From: Liolophura sinensis
Lineage: Eukaryota > Mollusca > Polyplacophora > Chitonida > Chitonidae
NCBI RefSeq assembly: GCF_032854445.1
Contig: NC_088301.1
Span: forward strand, 21,447,808 to 21,511,807
Length of the DNA stretch: 64,000 nucleotides
Reading direction: 5' to 3'
Positions 12,281 to 25,770 of the stretch are shown in pieces (positions within the stretch are counted from its first letter, which is position 1; each line of letters starts with the position of its first letter). The notes under the pieces were generated by a model. The model saw nothing but the letters and a program-made list of their open reading frames with translations. It was not told the DNA's origin and did not search any database. The position numbers and the translations under genes are program-made.

Positions 12281-14287
12281 TAATCAAACAGAACTAAATG
12301 TATTATTCATATAACACATTGTAGCATGCATATATATGGACAATCATTTAATATCGGTCCAAGGTAACTTAAGGAATTTACACCTAACTATTAAGAGCAT
12401 CACAACCCGGTTTCATACCATAAATTACAAAAAAGGATAGCTGACTGAGATCAAATCTTTACTAAAAGCTTCTTCTTATCATCTATTCCTCTTAATTTGT
12501 GACAGGCTTCAGGCACGAGGTGATAAATCATTATACTGAAATAATGCTTTGAATTAACAGCACATGCAAGATTGACACATTAATAAAGGTAATCAGTAAA
12601 TCTCAAGGTAACACTGTGTCAACTGATCTACACAGATCAATACATGTATAAAAATATTTCAAAATAATTAATTAAATCTACTGACTTTACATTACAACAA
12701 CACTGGTTTTGCACACGTATTTGCATGCACACACATTATAAAGAAACATCCATTAATCAGTGTTCATCAGAGTTCAGCTATTTCCATACTTCTCAATTTG
12801 CATTATAAAGCAAACAGGTGTGGCTGTCAGATACACCCTTTCACTAACGGGTTAACGCAACAAATTGCGCATCATCATACACAAGAACAGTCATTTACGA
12901 ACTGCTTCGTGATCGCTCTCAAACCATCTGTCATCCCACAACGGATCTGTCCCATTTACCAGTTAAGTTTTTGAAGGAAGATGAATTCCAGCCTCTCCTC
13001 ACCATGAATTTCAATCAAGTCTGATGCAGAATACAGTTACATGCTGAATAAAGTTATGACCAAGAACCTGGTCCCACCCAGCTAATGACATTGAAGCCAA
13101 TAATATACCACCGGACGGTATGAAAAGCAATATATTCTGTGATATAACTCCTAAATAATAAAGTGCTATGTATATATATACATACATGTACATCACAGTG
13201 GGCAATGATATATAGTAGTTATCATCATCAAATGAACACTTCAAAGCTACATGTTTTCTGACATTAGAAAAGTAAGAAACGATATATCATGCAAGGGGAG
13301 ACAACTCCGGACAAACTACATGTTTCAAAAGTTTAACATCAGGGAACATCAGTATTCGAAAACAAATTTCCAAAACTAATGCTGTGGTTATGGAATTAAG
13401 TGTTAATTTGAGCAATGTCATCATATATGAGCTTTTTTCACGTTAAGAAGAGATCTTCCTACAGGTGATTATCCCATTCATATCTACAACATGCAATCCC
13501 AACTAGTTACATGTACAATTAACATTGTCTACAACTGTTTGATACATCTGTAACAATTCGGCTGCTGAAAACTGAGTTTTAATGACAATTCAACTGCCTT
13601 TGCACTATATCAGTCAGCTTTTCAAAAAGCATTAAATGTCCATTTTACATTCATGTAATGGGATATGAGTTATAGGGGATCAGATAGAATTCCCACCCAA
13701 AGTTTCACATATCTGCTGTGATTCTCTTTCAATACCCATAACTTTCATAACTCTGAAGATGCAAATAAGTTGATTCTACGTCAGTTTGTATATTATCTAG
13801 AAGTACATTTACTTATTAGATTACTGCTGAACACCACACTCAAGAATTTTACACTTATTTACACTGGCATAAGTTTGTATGAATTCTCACCAAAATAAAC
13901 AGACATATTGTTGGAGAGACATAACCACAGCAAATACACAAGTACCTATAGAATACTTTAAAGCAGAGAAATAAAAATGAAACAATAACAGACAAAGCAT
14001 ACATCAAAGACAAAGTCTGAAATTAGGGTTTCACATAAGTATATTTTGGCCATCGCTTGCTAAAGTGAAGGAAACACAAAATGCTTGGAATAAAGCACCT
14101 TCCTATTGTTAAAGGTGCGATATCTCCCATAAAGTTCATGTAAGGCTGACTAAAAAGCCCAACAAACATTGTTACCACCCCCATGTACTGCAATCAAAGG
14201 ATGGCAAAATAAGAAATTCCCAGTCATAGGCTGGAACTGAAACATGAATATGCTCAAGCGACTGATGTCAAGAACAGCTGTACTCAC
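12281..14287. other. non-coding stretch, probable intron 3' of the 14.3-kb exon
   Basis: No coding exon recognised on either strand. A strongly degenerate SINE 1 remnant (ACACCACACTCAAGAATTTT) lies at about 13811-13895. If the minus-strand exon at 14288-14344 is real, this stretch is the start of its downstream intron. Confidence 0.5.
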
Positions 14288-14344
14288 CATTTGGTCATTG
14301 TCTTCTGGCGAGGCAGACCTCTTGTTGTTCTCTACCTTCTCCAT
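14288..14344 (-). CDS. candidate first coding exon, unidentified minus-strand gene
   Basis: Reads MEKVENNKRSASPEDNDQM, 19 codons, then ATG|GTGAGT, a strong splice donor (intron starts at 14287 and runs leftward). The start context is ATCATGG (A at -3, G at +4), which is optimal. The exon seems to extend upstream as 5' UTR to a good acceptor, TTTTTGTTTCAG, at 14445-14447, so the whole exon would be 14288-14444. The UTR holds a 6-codon upstream ORF (14412-14432). The peptide is charged and Ser/Lys-rich, as in many nuclear protein N-termini, but I recognise no family. No downstream exon was found to the left, so the gene must continue through long introns beyond the window. The promoter-like block at ~31 kb is on the right strand to serve it (inference). 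Confidence 0.5.
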
Positions 14345-14444
14345 GATTGGCCAGCCAGAGAACTCCGGGTGACCTTGAGTTCTGTCTACCCTTAGGGCAA
14401 CACTTTCACAACTAACTCACCAGCCCATCCATCTTGGTGCCAGA
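14345..14444 (-). other. 5' UTR part of the 14.3-kb exon, with a short uORF
   Basis: Lies between the acceptor TTTTTGTTTCAG and the ATG at 14344. It contains ATG GAT GGG CTG GTG AGT TAG (14432 down to 14412), out of frame with the main start. The same CTG|GTGAGT could instead act as a splice donor, which would make the first 24-33 bases a micro-exon; both readings are possible. Confidence 0.4.
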
Positions 14445-14639
14445 CTGAAACAAAAACAGAACTGTGTCCTACACTTTCATTAACTTCATGCTTTCTATTG
14501 TTACTATCTTTACTTATCAAAGGTCAATTTACAAAAAAAAAAAACAAGATATTACAGTAAACAAATTACACATACTTCAGTGTAACATCAAAATATATAG
14601 TAAATATAGCACAATATTGAAAGCAACATTTCTGTCAGC

Positions 14640-14770
14640 AACCTGTCAATGGTTGTGGGTTTTCCTCCAAGGCTCTGTTTGGTTTCCTCCTATCATAAAG
14701 CTGGCCGCCATCATATAAGTGAAATATTCTTGAGTACAGCGTAAAACACCAATCAAATACATAAATATAT
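14640..14770 (+). mobile_element. SINE family 1, 3' fragment
   Basis: Plus-strand 3' half: GGTTTTCCTCCAAGGCTCTG, AAGCTGGCCGCC, AAGTGAAATATTCTTGAGTA, AAAACACCAATCAAAT. Confidence 0.85.
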
Positions 14771-17285
14771 GAAAACATACATTCTTTAGAGTTGGATAAG
14801 GTTGGCCTACATTCATGCATACTGTACAAAAATGTAATGAAAAATAAAACATTCTCACTCTGGCCACAGCTATTTGTGACATTTATTTGCCTCTAAAAAT
14901 GGACATTTGTGTGCAAAACTTTGGGTCATTTATGGTAATGCCAAATGTCTGCACACTACTGATGATGCAAGGGAGACAACTGCTGTGTAATTATCCGATG
15001 TAAGGAAGACTGCCCACAGAAGACTCTCATCTACATGTAAGTTTCTGTCATAGCTGGACTTGGCTACAGGCATTCCCCATGTTCCCTACGCCACACTACA
15101 CATAGATTTGGTTTCCTCATAAATAACCCTTAATCAGGTTCTTGAAGACAAAAAAAAATGTAGAAGTGCCAGTAATGTTGTAAATATGATTTATCCACAT
15201 GTGTACACTATAAAAACACGACTAAGTCAAATACTGTTATTTCTCCAGAACATCTTGATGAGACTTTTACTTGCACATGAGACAGTTTTTTAATGGCTCT
15301 AGTACATTACCCTCTAACACATGTACCACTTTTTTATGCCTTGATTAACACAGAGGCTGACTCTTGCAGCCTGGAAAACGATTCAATACCGCACCAGGTA
15401 AAGCTGGATTTGGCTCTTGTCTGTGCTCTTGAAACTGATAATTACACACCTCGGCCATTCTGCTATTCACCTGTCTAGGACCCGTACAAACTTGGCAGGG
15501 TACAAGAGTGCAATATCAGTACCAGATTTGTCAGGTGTTAAACCACAGCTGTATACGAAACAACCCGAGTTCATTGAGTCTAAGAAAAACACCCCACCTC
15601 CTTCAGTCCCAGCCAACCCTCCCACTTTCCTGGGGCTTCCCAATTTGCTACATAATAAAAAAAAAAGAAAATGGTCTCAAAGATCAAAGAAACTTTTCCC
15701 ACCTCCCGTAAATCACTTAAGGGAGAAAATACAGTGCCAGGAGGATGATGATCATGTTAAACAGAGAATATTCTTTTTATAAGCATTATACACGTCACAT
15801 GGATGTTCAACTGAAATGTCTGGGAAATGACTGCTGGTGAATATCTACAAGGACATCTGTAAATCTTCTACCCTCAAGTCTTGGGATTAAATAGCTATGC
15901 TTGCTATAAGAAATAAAGTGAAGTATACATTTCATTTCCTCAGAACTTTAAGTTACTAAAAAGCAAATGCAAAAAGCTATTATTGTTTAACCCTATATCC
16001 AAAAGTTCTTCACTAATACTCTAGCGGCCAGTATATAACGGGTAATGACAGATATGGCTCATTTTTGGTGAGGAATCCCAGAATGCTCGCATAAAAGAAA
16101 GAATAGATCCTGGTCTGTACCTGTCTGATGAATCAAGTATTTATCCTTCATTAGCTTGTACTTTATCACTAACTTACTTTTGCGAAAAAGGATTATTTGA
16201 ACACAGAGAAATTCAAAACGCAATTTCAATAGGTTCCTGCAAGACACTGTTAGAGGTCTCCATTTGGAAATCATTTCACCAGAATTCTGTCTCAGTTATC
16301 TATAGGACTACACCATTATATTTAAATTTATCACAATTCAGAAAAAATTCTTGGCCTGTAATTGGTGAATCCACCTTGGATAAGCTACATGTACAAAATT
16401 TGCCAAACAGGCGAGGAATACATTCTCAAGTATTGGATGTTTTTTCTGTATAGGCCCCAACCTACGCAGTCAGGAAGGCATGTGCCAGCTCGTTGACAAT
16501 GTACATGTACCAGTCAATAACTTTTCTTGCCTTCATTTTCAAATGAAGGGTTCTAATGATTCAGCAGCTAACAACAACACCATGTCGAAAAACTTACCGT
16601 AACATCTTTTTGAGACAATTAAATTGCAATCCCTTGCAAACTGATTCGAATATGACAAACTACCAGTTCATGTAAGGTAAGTATTTTTCTCTCAGCTCAA
16701 CCAAGGTGCCCAGTCAGACCTTGTGCTCTTCTCGTCATATGTGCCGTGATGTCAATCTTGGCGTGATGCCGGCCACACACCCTAAAGCATCCATGAAAAC
16801 ACAGCGAACGTTGGCTGAAGGGCTTGTTTTGGTCCAAGAAAACCTGTCCGTAATGCATGTTATACGAGCATGTTGCTGGGGTATACGGCCTTATATTTCA
16901 TCAAGGATCAGTGTTTCCACTTGCCCTTTGGGCTCGAGAAAATACTGATCATCTTGATCAGCGAAATATCAGGTTGTACACTCATGTAACATGCTTGAAT
17001 AACTTATAGTATTAATGGTTAAGGTACATGTGGTTGGCGGGCATGTCAGAAGACACCAAGATCGTGGTCAGAAACATAACATTGTATACAAGTGCCTGAA
17101 GAGTGGTGATAAACAGGAAAAGAGTTACAGAAAACTTTTAACACCTACGTAAGAACTTTGAAACACAACATACAGGTACAAGTAAAGATGACCTTTTATG
17201 ACAACATTGCTCAGAGATAAAATTTCCAATAAATTGTAAGTTACATATAGTTAGAAACCATTTACAGCAGCAAATTCTTAGAGCT
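14771..17285. other. non-coding stretch, no gene seen
   Basis: A 121-codon ORF at 15417-15782 overlaps another frame and has no domain or exon signals. An 80-codon plus ORF (16706-16948) follows a splice-like TTTTTCTCTCAG at about 16684-16695, but its peptide is not protein-like in composition. Around 16917-16975, TTTGGGCTCGAGAAAATACTGATC and a nearby inverted GATCATCTTGATC look like half of a dispersed palindromic repeat. Confidence 0.45.
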
Positions 17286-17395
17286 TTAATTTATTTATTC
17301 ATTTGATTGGTGTTTTTATGCCATACTCAAAATATACTTCACCTAGACGATAGCACCCAGCACATTATGGTGAGAGGAAACCAGGTAGAACTTTA
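17286..17395 (-). mobile_element. SINE family 1, fragment
   Basis: ATTTGATTGGTGTTTTTATG, ACTCAAAATATACTTCAC and TTATGGTGAGAGGAAACCAG place it as the minus-strand 3' end of SINE 1. It sits just before a TA microsatellite. Confidence 0.75.
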
Positions 17396-17410
17396 ATAGT
17401 GAGGATCAAA

Positions 17411-17411
17411 C

Positions 17412-17485
<74 letters not shown>
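17411..17485. repeat. (TG)/(TA)n microsatellite
   Basis: A short TG run passes into about 58 bp of alternating TA, close to a SINE 3' fragment. Confidence 0.9.
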
Positions 17486-18821
17486 GACAATTAATATAAT
17501 ATATATTTGACAGAAACTTCATTCAGACATGTAGCACAGTAGTATAGTGGGGAGGTTGAGGAAGGTTCACTCTGGAGGAGGCCAAGGCCAGCTTGTCAAA
17601 AGTGGATAACTCACACCAGCTGATTGCTCTGTCAGATCAATGGCCTCTTTACCAATCTTTCCCCACCTCTCAGCCTAACCCCCTATGATCCTGAGCACCC
17701 TGGGGAAAGACCTGGCCTTCCCCGCCCTCTGTATGAGGCTCTACTCCAAGGGGAAACTGACAGCTAGGAAAATAAACAGGGCAACTTCCCAAGCAGATCA
17801 GAGAGTTAGGGATAAAAGGGGTTGGGCAGGCAGGTTGGGTTAGCATGGAAGTGTTTACATTGTACAGGGCAAGGTTGTTCCCACATCTCCTCAGTCATAC
17901 CCTGAAGTCTACCCTGGGGCAGGGGAGAGACTGGAGGAACAAGGTATGTTCCCAGACAGCCATCTACACAGAAGTATTCCCTGATACATACCAGAGACAT
18001 ACATGTACCACATCATCCAAGACATGGTACAAAACCTCTAGGATAAGTATGCCCACAAAACAGTAATAAGTCAGCCGCAATGCCATAGCAACCATATTGT
18101 GTATGAACTAATAAACATCATCTTGTTTTATGACTGCTCATGAATTCTACAACACAGATTCACCCATGACTCAACCAACGCCTCACCTAACCAACAAGCT
18201 TTATCTTGAACATGGAAATTTCAGTGAACATTAGCATCACATATTTGTGTAATTAATGATAAAGAAACTCATAAATCAGTAAACTTCCTCTCCATCTAAA
18301 TATATAATATCCACAAAAAACTTGATGTAAATACCATGCTGACAATTAAAAAATTACATTCTCACCAAGAGGCAAAACTGACAGTATTTCCCTACAGATA
18401 TAACTGATGCTAATCACTACAACTGCAAAATAATTGTCAAAATCACAATGAACAAAAGTAAATTGCAGAGAACTTTGATCTTATCTTTAGCATTAGTCTT
18501 ACCAACCAATCCATCTACTTTGTCTGATTTAGTCATTAACTCTGCCTCCAAGCCACATAGAGTTACCCCCCTTTATTTTAACTGTTCAGATGCAGAGAAA
18601 TATCTACATTGTGTATTAAATAATTATATTGCATTAAAAGTTGACAGACTGCACCAAGAGCAATTTGCTGATAACTTGTGCATTAGTGTCACAATCTCAT
18701 GTATAGATCTTAAAACTGAAATAAGAGCATGTCAATAAATACAAAAACTTTATTTCGAAGTCTTCACGTAACAAGTCAACTTGTGGCTTGTTTCAGTATG
18801 TAGAATCTACAAAATATTGCT
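17486..18821. other. non-coding stretch, no gene seen
   Basis: The block 17540-18000 is less AT-rich than its surroundings and has short ORFs on both strands, none convincing. The 96-codon ORF at 18448-18738 has no recognisable features. Confidence 0.45.
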
Positions 18822-18978
18822 TATTTGATTTGACTGGCGTCTGATGCCATACTCAAGAATGTTTCACTCATATGACAGCGAGCACCATTACAGTGGGAAG
18901 AATTCGGGCACAGCCTGGAGAATCCCACGACCATCTGCAGGTTGCTGCAGGCCTTTCCATGTGCGACCAGAGACTAGG
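18822..18978 (-). mobile_element. SINE family 1, fragment
   Basis: Minus-strand 3' body: TTTGACTGGCGTCTGATGCC, ATACTCAAGAATGTTTCACT, CCACGACCATCTGCAGGTTG. The head is missing. Confidence 0.8.
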
Positions 18979-21900
18979 TATCATTTGGTGATTACATCTA
19001 GCTCTTGTGTATTGTAACTGAACAATTACAATGGAGCCAGATTTCATGTAGCATTTGACATTGTATACATGGCATGATACTGCATAACAAAGACACAGTA
19101 GGCTTTGACTGACTTGGAAATCAGCAAACGTTGCACAGATGACATATACATGTAGGTGAATTTACCCTCATTCCTAATGCCTACATTTCTCGCTGACATT
19201 CTGTTCTTCACATTTTACAGTACACATACAAGTAGACAATCTATCTGGTATGAGCAAGTACTCATTTGTCATTCAAATGTATTCTTATCTAACAGCTTCA
19301 TGCTATCTCCCTTTTTTCAAAAGCAAATCATGTGATTCATCAGTCATTTTGCACGACAAGAACATTTATTCCCTTCATTTGTGAAAAGCTTACAAGGACT
19401 TGAGCTGAGAGAGTTGTAATACATGCGTTACAAGTCAGAATTGTACCAGCACAATGTTCACCTTAAAGGTAGACAAGAAAATGCCCTCCGCTTTAAGGCC
19501 AAGGTCAGTCAGAGACGCACAAAGTGACAAATTTGTTCAGGACATAAAAGCAATTTTTTTTAAAACTACCTATTGTTCGTGGTTACAAGTTTTCAGTCAG
19601 CAGCAGGCAAGCTAATTCAGGCTCACACGGAAACCGTCAATAAATATTCCCTCCCTCCCTTCTTTCTCCAACCAATGACACCACTGCCTGTTCCGTCAGC
19701 TGTGGTTTTCCCCCAGAAAATGGGCATTACAAGTTCATGGTCTAAGGAATGTCAATAGGCTTCCCTCAATGACCCCGCCTTGGTACGCGATTACAACCAT
19801 AAAGTGTAGAATGATCTATTCCTCACTGACAGCCATCTACGAGGCCACTCATGCAATCCTTTCTGTACACAATCCCGATGAAATTACCCGCAGAATAGCT
19901 CTTTTTCAAAACTTCTGGAATGTTTTTGGGCCTTCGAACAACTGAAGCGTAATTATCACACATCCTCTTTTTTTTGCTACCAAGACCACAGTTTAGTTTC
20001 TCAAACACAACTTCAAGGCCCGGTTGAGTTTAAAAGCCAATGTCAAGATACAACCTGTTTTAGATAAAGCCAATGTACATGTACATGTATTTTCAAATCT
20101 GGCAGAGGTCAAACCAACCAGAGTGAACATGTCCGAAGTAAACTTGATCAAGGCCAGAACAGGCCACGTCTACGTCTGATCATACCCCTGTGTACAGTTA
20201 ACATCAAGCATGTTTACCACAGCCATGGTCAAACAATTCTAAAATTGAAAAAGTTTTACCAGAGATTTTTGGCGAACAATCCATATTCATTTATCTAATC
20301 TAATTTTCTCTATTTACAGGCAGCTCGAATTATTTCGTTACACTCAATGTGTTTGTGTTACACTCAATAACAATTATTATGAATTTTAGGAACTTTATTA
20401 CTGATTTTGAACACTGACATATTGAAGAACATGACTGTTGTTTTGTGAAAGGTAATTATTTGGAATATTCTAAAATGATACCAAACATTCAATTGGATTT
20501 GCACTTGCTGATTATTCGCAAAAAATCTATGGCATAGTCTCTTTACCTTAAGAATCACATGAGGAAAAAAAACGGTTCAGAGGGGTTAAATATCATCAAG
20601 ACTTTTAGTCTAGATCAGAATCAAGTAAATAGATTTAACAGGTTATAAAGATAAATGTTCATAATTAAAAAGACTATTCAATGTATTTACCAAAACCAAG
20701 CTGCAATTCAGTGACAGAAAAAGGATGTTTATGATCTTAACCTCATGCTATATGAGGCACAACAGATCCTCAGCACCTGCTCCCAAACCCCTTACATCCA
20801 CCCCACTTCCTTAAAAAGAATCCTCATTAGACATTCAAGTCCATGCATATTACAATGATCATGGTTTTTAGAACTTAAGTCATTTCTTGCATTACTTAAA
20901 TTACCCCATTTCTAAAATGACTCCTTGTAAAATTACAGTACATGTATATGAACTTGAAAAATTATGTAGGCTAAATGTATCTAAGCGTTATAATCCCTAT
21001 AAATCTGACCCCCATCAGATATGTGATAAATTCTTCAGCACTGCACTGTATATTGAACAAATAAATAAATGCACTCAAATAACACAAATGACTGACAGGT
21101 AAATTTCATGCAAGTGCACACGCATGAAACTGTAACACATGGAGGAGTTTGTGTATATATTATATTAAACGAACACAAAACGAGCAGTTAGATGTACAGA
21201 ACAGAGGACCATTTTTCTTGCCCAAAATAAACACAGCCAGCAAATAGTGTGTTACACATGAGAACTCCAGCCAAAACACAAGTATCTCACAGAGAGCAAA
21301 ACAGCCAAGTGTTTAGCCAAACAAGTTGGGTCTTTCAGGAAGTGTGCCTACGCAAGTTGTGGGGAGGGCGGTTACCACCCCCTTCCTTTCTGTCCCCAGT
21401 CCTATTACAGATGACCCAATTAATTAGTGGTGATGTGTGTGCTCGCCCAGTCTGGCATACCCTGGCCTGTTTCCCAACAGTTTCCAGGTCTGCTGGAACT
21501 GATAAGACACCCAGCAATTCACTTCTTCTGGCAAGGACTTATATAGGCCAGTGAGGACTACAACCCACGGGTTTTTGCTTGGGGGAGCCAGTGTAGACTG
21601 ACAGTGGGTTAATGGTGTGTTCTATACCATCTGTAGGTCTAAATGTATACCCCCTCATCAAGCAGTGTCTGAACATTAATACACAAGACTGAGAGAGACA
21701 AACAGTAGTTAAAACAAGCCAGTACCTAATGCTACATGGAGTTGTGATGACTTTAAGACATCTGCCGACACTTTCACAAAACTCTGTACAAGGAAGTCTG
21801 TTAAAGACGGTAAACATAGGAGGGTTTTGGGCAAAAATTGTACACTAGCAAATCAAATCAAATTTTATCTATTTATCAAGAATAGCTAAAATTATTCCTT

Positions 21901-23474
21901 TACACCAAATATTAAACTCATACCGCTACTTTTTTTTCGAGTGAAACTGATTCAAAATTTCAAAAAAGCTACACAGCCACATTATTATCAATTTTCAATA
22001 GTAACACGTGCATAAGTTGGGCTGTTCTAAAGTAATAGCATAAATTTGACTGGCTTGCACTGTGTGATTCTTTTGCCAAAATTCCTCAGTATAGTCTCTC
22101 TTTCTTTCACAAATTTCTGTCATGTAAAAATTTAATATTCAAAGGCATGATTTTCAAAAAACTTTACGCAAATATCCTAAGACATGCAGGCCACAGTGTC
22201 ATGTTTGCTTGCATACAGTCAATGTTTCCCAAATGATGAAAAACAATTTGGAGTCCATCATTCAAAGCAAGAGTAACTTGCAAAGCACATTCACAAGTTT
22301 CAAAGAAAACTTTCTAACAACATGCATGCTGATCTTAATAAATTCAGAACTTTTCTATGTAACTAAACACAGTATGGATTCAAAGACATATGCACCGCCA
22401 GGTTTGGCTGACACATAGTCACCTAACTTGTAACAATGACATAACATTTCTTTCTCTTCATGGGTGTGGCGGAGGTCAATGTAGACTTTTCATGTAGATA
22501 ACAACTCATAATAAAAAAGATAAAATCTACAGTAATATTTGACTTTAATAGTACCACGTACACTCAATCAGTACATGGGTGTGCCATCACCAGTATGCAT
22601 GATTAAACCCACAAACTACATGCTACCAGTGCAAAGTAACACACAGCAATAGGAAGAACGTCACAACGTTACAGCACGTATACATGTTTATGTCTGTCCG
22701 CAAGATGCAACGAGTATCTGTAATTTAGTTTAGTGAAGATGTCAAACTCGGGTCTAAAAGCAAAAAAAAAAAAAATGTTGGAAATGAAACTTCACTTGGA
22801 TTTTTTTTTTTTTTGCCCCAAAAGCGCAAAATTAAAACGTATGGTGTTGAGAACATGGGCCATTGCCTTTAATGGAGTAGTTAAGGACACCCTAGGCGAG
22901 TACCCCCCATTGCTAATTCTGAAGCTATGTGAGTGAGAGGGAGGGATGCTGTAGTCAGCAGTACCCAGTAGTACATGTACTGTGTTTCCAGCCCTGGTTG
23001 TACTACAAGACTAAGTTTACCGTAAGACCCAGAGGTTACTTCTCCAGTCACTGGATCAATTTCCTTCTCTCTCTTATCCCTTCCATTCATGAACCGTTTC
23101 CCAGGCAGTCTTCTCACTTTTCAAAATACACAAGCCAGCCTATCAGAGATTCGGTGTGCTAAGTGCTGCATGACTGAGGTGGGTATCATTAGTCCCACTG
23201 CAGGTTGTATAAACAGTCCAGATAGGTATAAGGACACTGTCCACCTCATGGGCACACATACATCGGCCCCATACCATTATCATACAGTACTGTGTATGCA
23301 GCATGTAGATTTCATGTACATGTGACACTTTGCAGATCTATATAACTCTACTATTCAAAAACCCTACAAACACAAAGAATTTCTGTTTTCACAAGCAAAA
23401 TACTACCATTTTCTTCCACTTTTCAATGTTAATTTACTAAACTAGTGATAAGTCTTTACTCTACACATGACACA
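18979..23474. other. non-coding stretch, no gene seen
   Basis: ORFs of 60-100 codons (for example 21249-21554 plus and 21539-21817 minus) have no family signal or plausible splice framing. Homopolymer A and T runs at 22762-22774 and 22800-22814 probably shorten or lengthen reading frames there. Confidence 0.5.
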
Positions 23475-23520
23475 TGTCAATTAATTGATTACAGTAGTAA
23501 TCAATTGATTACTACTGAAG
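23475..23520. repeat. short palindromic hairpin
   Basis: AATTGATTACAGTAGTAATC followed by AATTGATTACTACTG forms nested inverted and direct repeats within 45 bp. Confidence 0.6.
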
Positions 23521-23833
23521 CAAGCTTGACTCTCTTTCATACACTCTTTACATGATCGTATGACACTGACAAAAACAGAAATTATTCCTAATTCATAAAT
23601 CTTCAATGTGCATATCCAATCTCCATCAACACCGCATTGGTCAAAAAATGTCAAATGTTACTTTCTGCAAGCACCTGGCCACCAGAAATGTACTACTATG
23701 TTTAAAAATAGGTGTACTAACTTTAAATGCAGATACACAGTCAAATAAACCAAAGCAGCAACTAAAGCCCAGTATATGTTAGTAAGTTGTATTATTTATA
23801 CGAAGGTGAAATGTCACGATTTCCTTCACTGAG

Positions 23834-23996
23834 AGGTGGCTTACTTGCCTTCGGTATGTCATCCGAGTGAAGTAGCACTAGATAAAAGAGCGGTGGAAAC
23901 ACGTACATGCACCCTAATGACTCCTTCCTTGTCATATGACTGAAACATTGTTAAGTGCGATGTTAAACCCCAAACACTCACTCACTCACTCACTCC
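23834..23996 (+). mobile_element. SINE family 2, 5'-truncated
   Basis: Plus-strand 3' half of SINE 2: CTTACTTGCCTTCGGTATG, CACTAGATAAAAGAGCGGTG, GTGCGATGTTAAACCCCAAA, ending in (CACT)n. Confidence 0.88.
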
Positions 23997-24290
23997 TTCA
24001 CTGATAAAAGTGATATCTCACTGACGTCACAAAGAAATACTTCATTTTACGACAGGCCAATCCGAGTTTAGCAGAATGACGTCATTATACAAGGTCAACT
24101 TTAACATTTCTTACGCCACACAAGACATGACGTCATACAAGATGTCATGTGCGATGACACGATATGTACACTGTGAAGTCTACAGCTAAAACCATTGCTT
24201 AAACTTGGTCAAATATAAATAATAAATATTGCATAGTATTGCACAGTGAAGTTTGAATATTTTTCTTGTGAAAGGTGGGATATCGTCTAT
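23997..24290. repeat. mixed foldback fragments
   Basis: Several TGACGTCA-type words (for example TGACGTCAC at 24022, ATGACGTCATT at 24076 and ATGACGTCATA at 24128) recall the element at 4631. ATTGCACAGTGAAG..TTGAATATT and CTTGTGAAAGGTGGGATATC (24238-24285) match one arm of the foldback at 8459-8603. No intact element could be delimited. Confidence 0.5.
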
Positions 24291-25770
24291 GTATCAAGGT
24301 TTTCTAATTGTACATGTATGTAGCTTAAGCTCTCAATGTCAGCATTCATTTGACAGTACATATATGTACTCTACATGTAATTCTTCAGCCTTTTCTATCG
24401 CCTCTGCAACCAATATTTTGAAACATTCTGAAATAATTTGTACAGTTTTATGAAGCTTCCATCTTAAATGACACAAACAAATCATTTTTAGCGTAATATT
24501 CATAATAAGTGCATGCATAAATTTCACTGAAAAAGGGTGCTTTAGTGGTTGAAAAGGTTAAAGGTTTACAGAATACTTGTATGTATATAAATGCTCTGCA
24601 ACACAACCAAAACTTGAGCACTATTCTTTCGTTAGATATCCACAGTTTGGAGTGACTACACCAATACATGCATCTTATAAACAAGCCTGACATAACCTGC
24701 TTCAGGAGAAGCTTTAACATGAGGCTGGCCCTAGGTTAGGAAGAGGTCATCCATTTAGAAAGCCAATGGAGGGGAGCACTGGGAATAACTTCAGCTGTGT
24801 CTCTTGTCAATCACCACTTCCTAATTCAGCTCCCGTGTCCTCCAGCAAAGTGACTTACCAAGCCACAGGACTGCCACCCTACAACCCACCACTTCCACCT
24901 CCTGATAAAACAGCACTGGAAACTTCATATACTGACACATACATGTATAACAATTGTACAGCATCTGGTCTGACCAAAATAGCAAATCATCAAACTTTAC
25001 TTTAACACATTTCAAATGATTTACTTACTTATCTGATTGGTGTTTTATGATCTACTTTAGAAAACTTCACTTATACGATGGGGCATTGTGGTTTCAGTTG
25101 CCACTGCTGTTAAATTCTTCACTTTGTTTTATATCTCTTCTAAATATTCAATAATTTGCCATTGTTAGAAACAGAGCTTGTTGGAAGGCCCATTTGTGTT
25201 TTCAATTCTTCTGTACATGTACAAAGAACATGTTTTTATTGGTCAGAAGCATGCCACATGCATCTCTGTGTTCTTAACAGGAATCACAAACAACAAAACA
25301 ACCAAAAAATGTTTCCAATTCCCATGTTTCCTACACATCTAAAAAGTCAACCCATCATGCCAGCTATCATCCAAAAAAAGTGATGTTATAATACGTACTG
25401 ACATTTACTTGTGGAGTAAAGCCTTTGACAACTAAAACTCTCTCACCAGTAGAGCAACCTTATAGTGTGTATGCCAAATTAGTGGACGACAAGTGATCTC
25501 TAGTCAAATTCATGTAATGCCACAAAATCAGCCATGTGAATGTTGCAAACAACTTAGTAACTAAAACACTGTGGACAGCCTTTTTCGATATTCTCTGTCC
25601 TTAGCTGGAATTAAACAAACACTTTCCCTGTCCAACAGTTGAAAGAGAGATATCTTAACCATATGGCCATGATGTGTTCCATGATCAAGTTATTTGGATA
25701 TTATCAATTTCCATTCATTGAGGAATACATGTAAGTTCAATCCTCACCCCCAACACTCAGTAAAATCACA
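24291..25770. other. non-coding stretch with a SINE 1 fragment
   Basis: A proline-rich 79-codon ORF (24766-25005) lacks splice context. On the minus strand a 43-base segment between TTTTATCAG and CTTG|GTAAGT (about 24863-24905) has exon-like ends but no clear coding frame. A SINE 1 minus-strand fragment (TCTGATTGGTGTTTTATGAT) lies at about 25024-25100. Confidence 0.4.

Noticed and set aside
15417-15782. 121-codon plus-strand ORF as a gene
   Set aside because: Low-complexity composition, overlap with other open frames, no splice sites or motif.
24766-25005. Proline-rich plus-strand ORF (LPPYNPPLPPPDKTALETS) as an exon
   Set aside because: No acceptor or donor fits the frame, and the opposite strand shows an equally good but frame-less exon-like segment.
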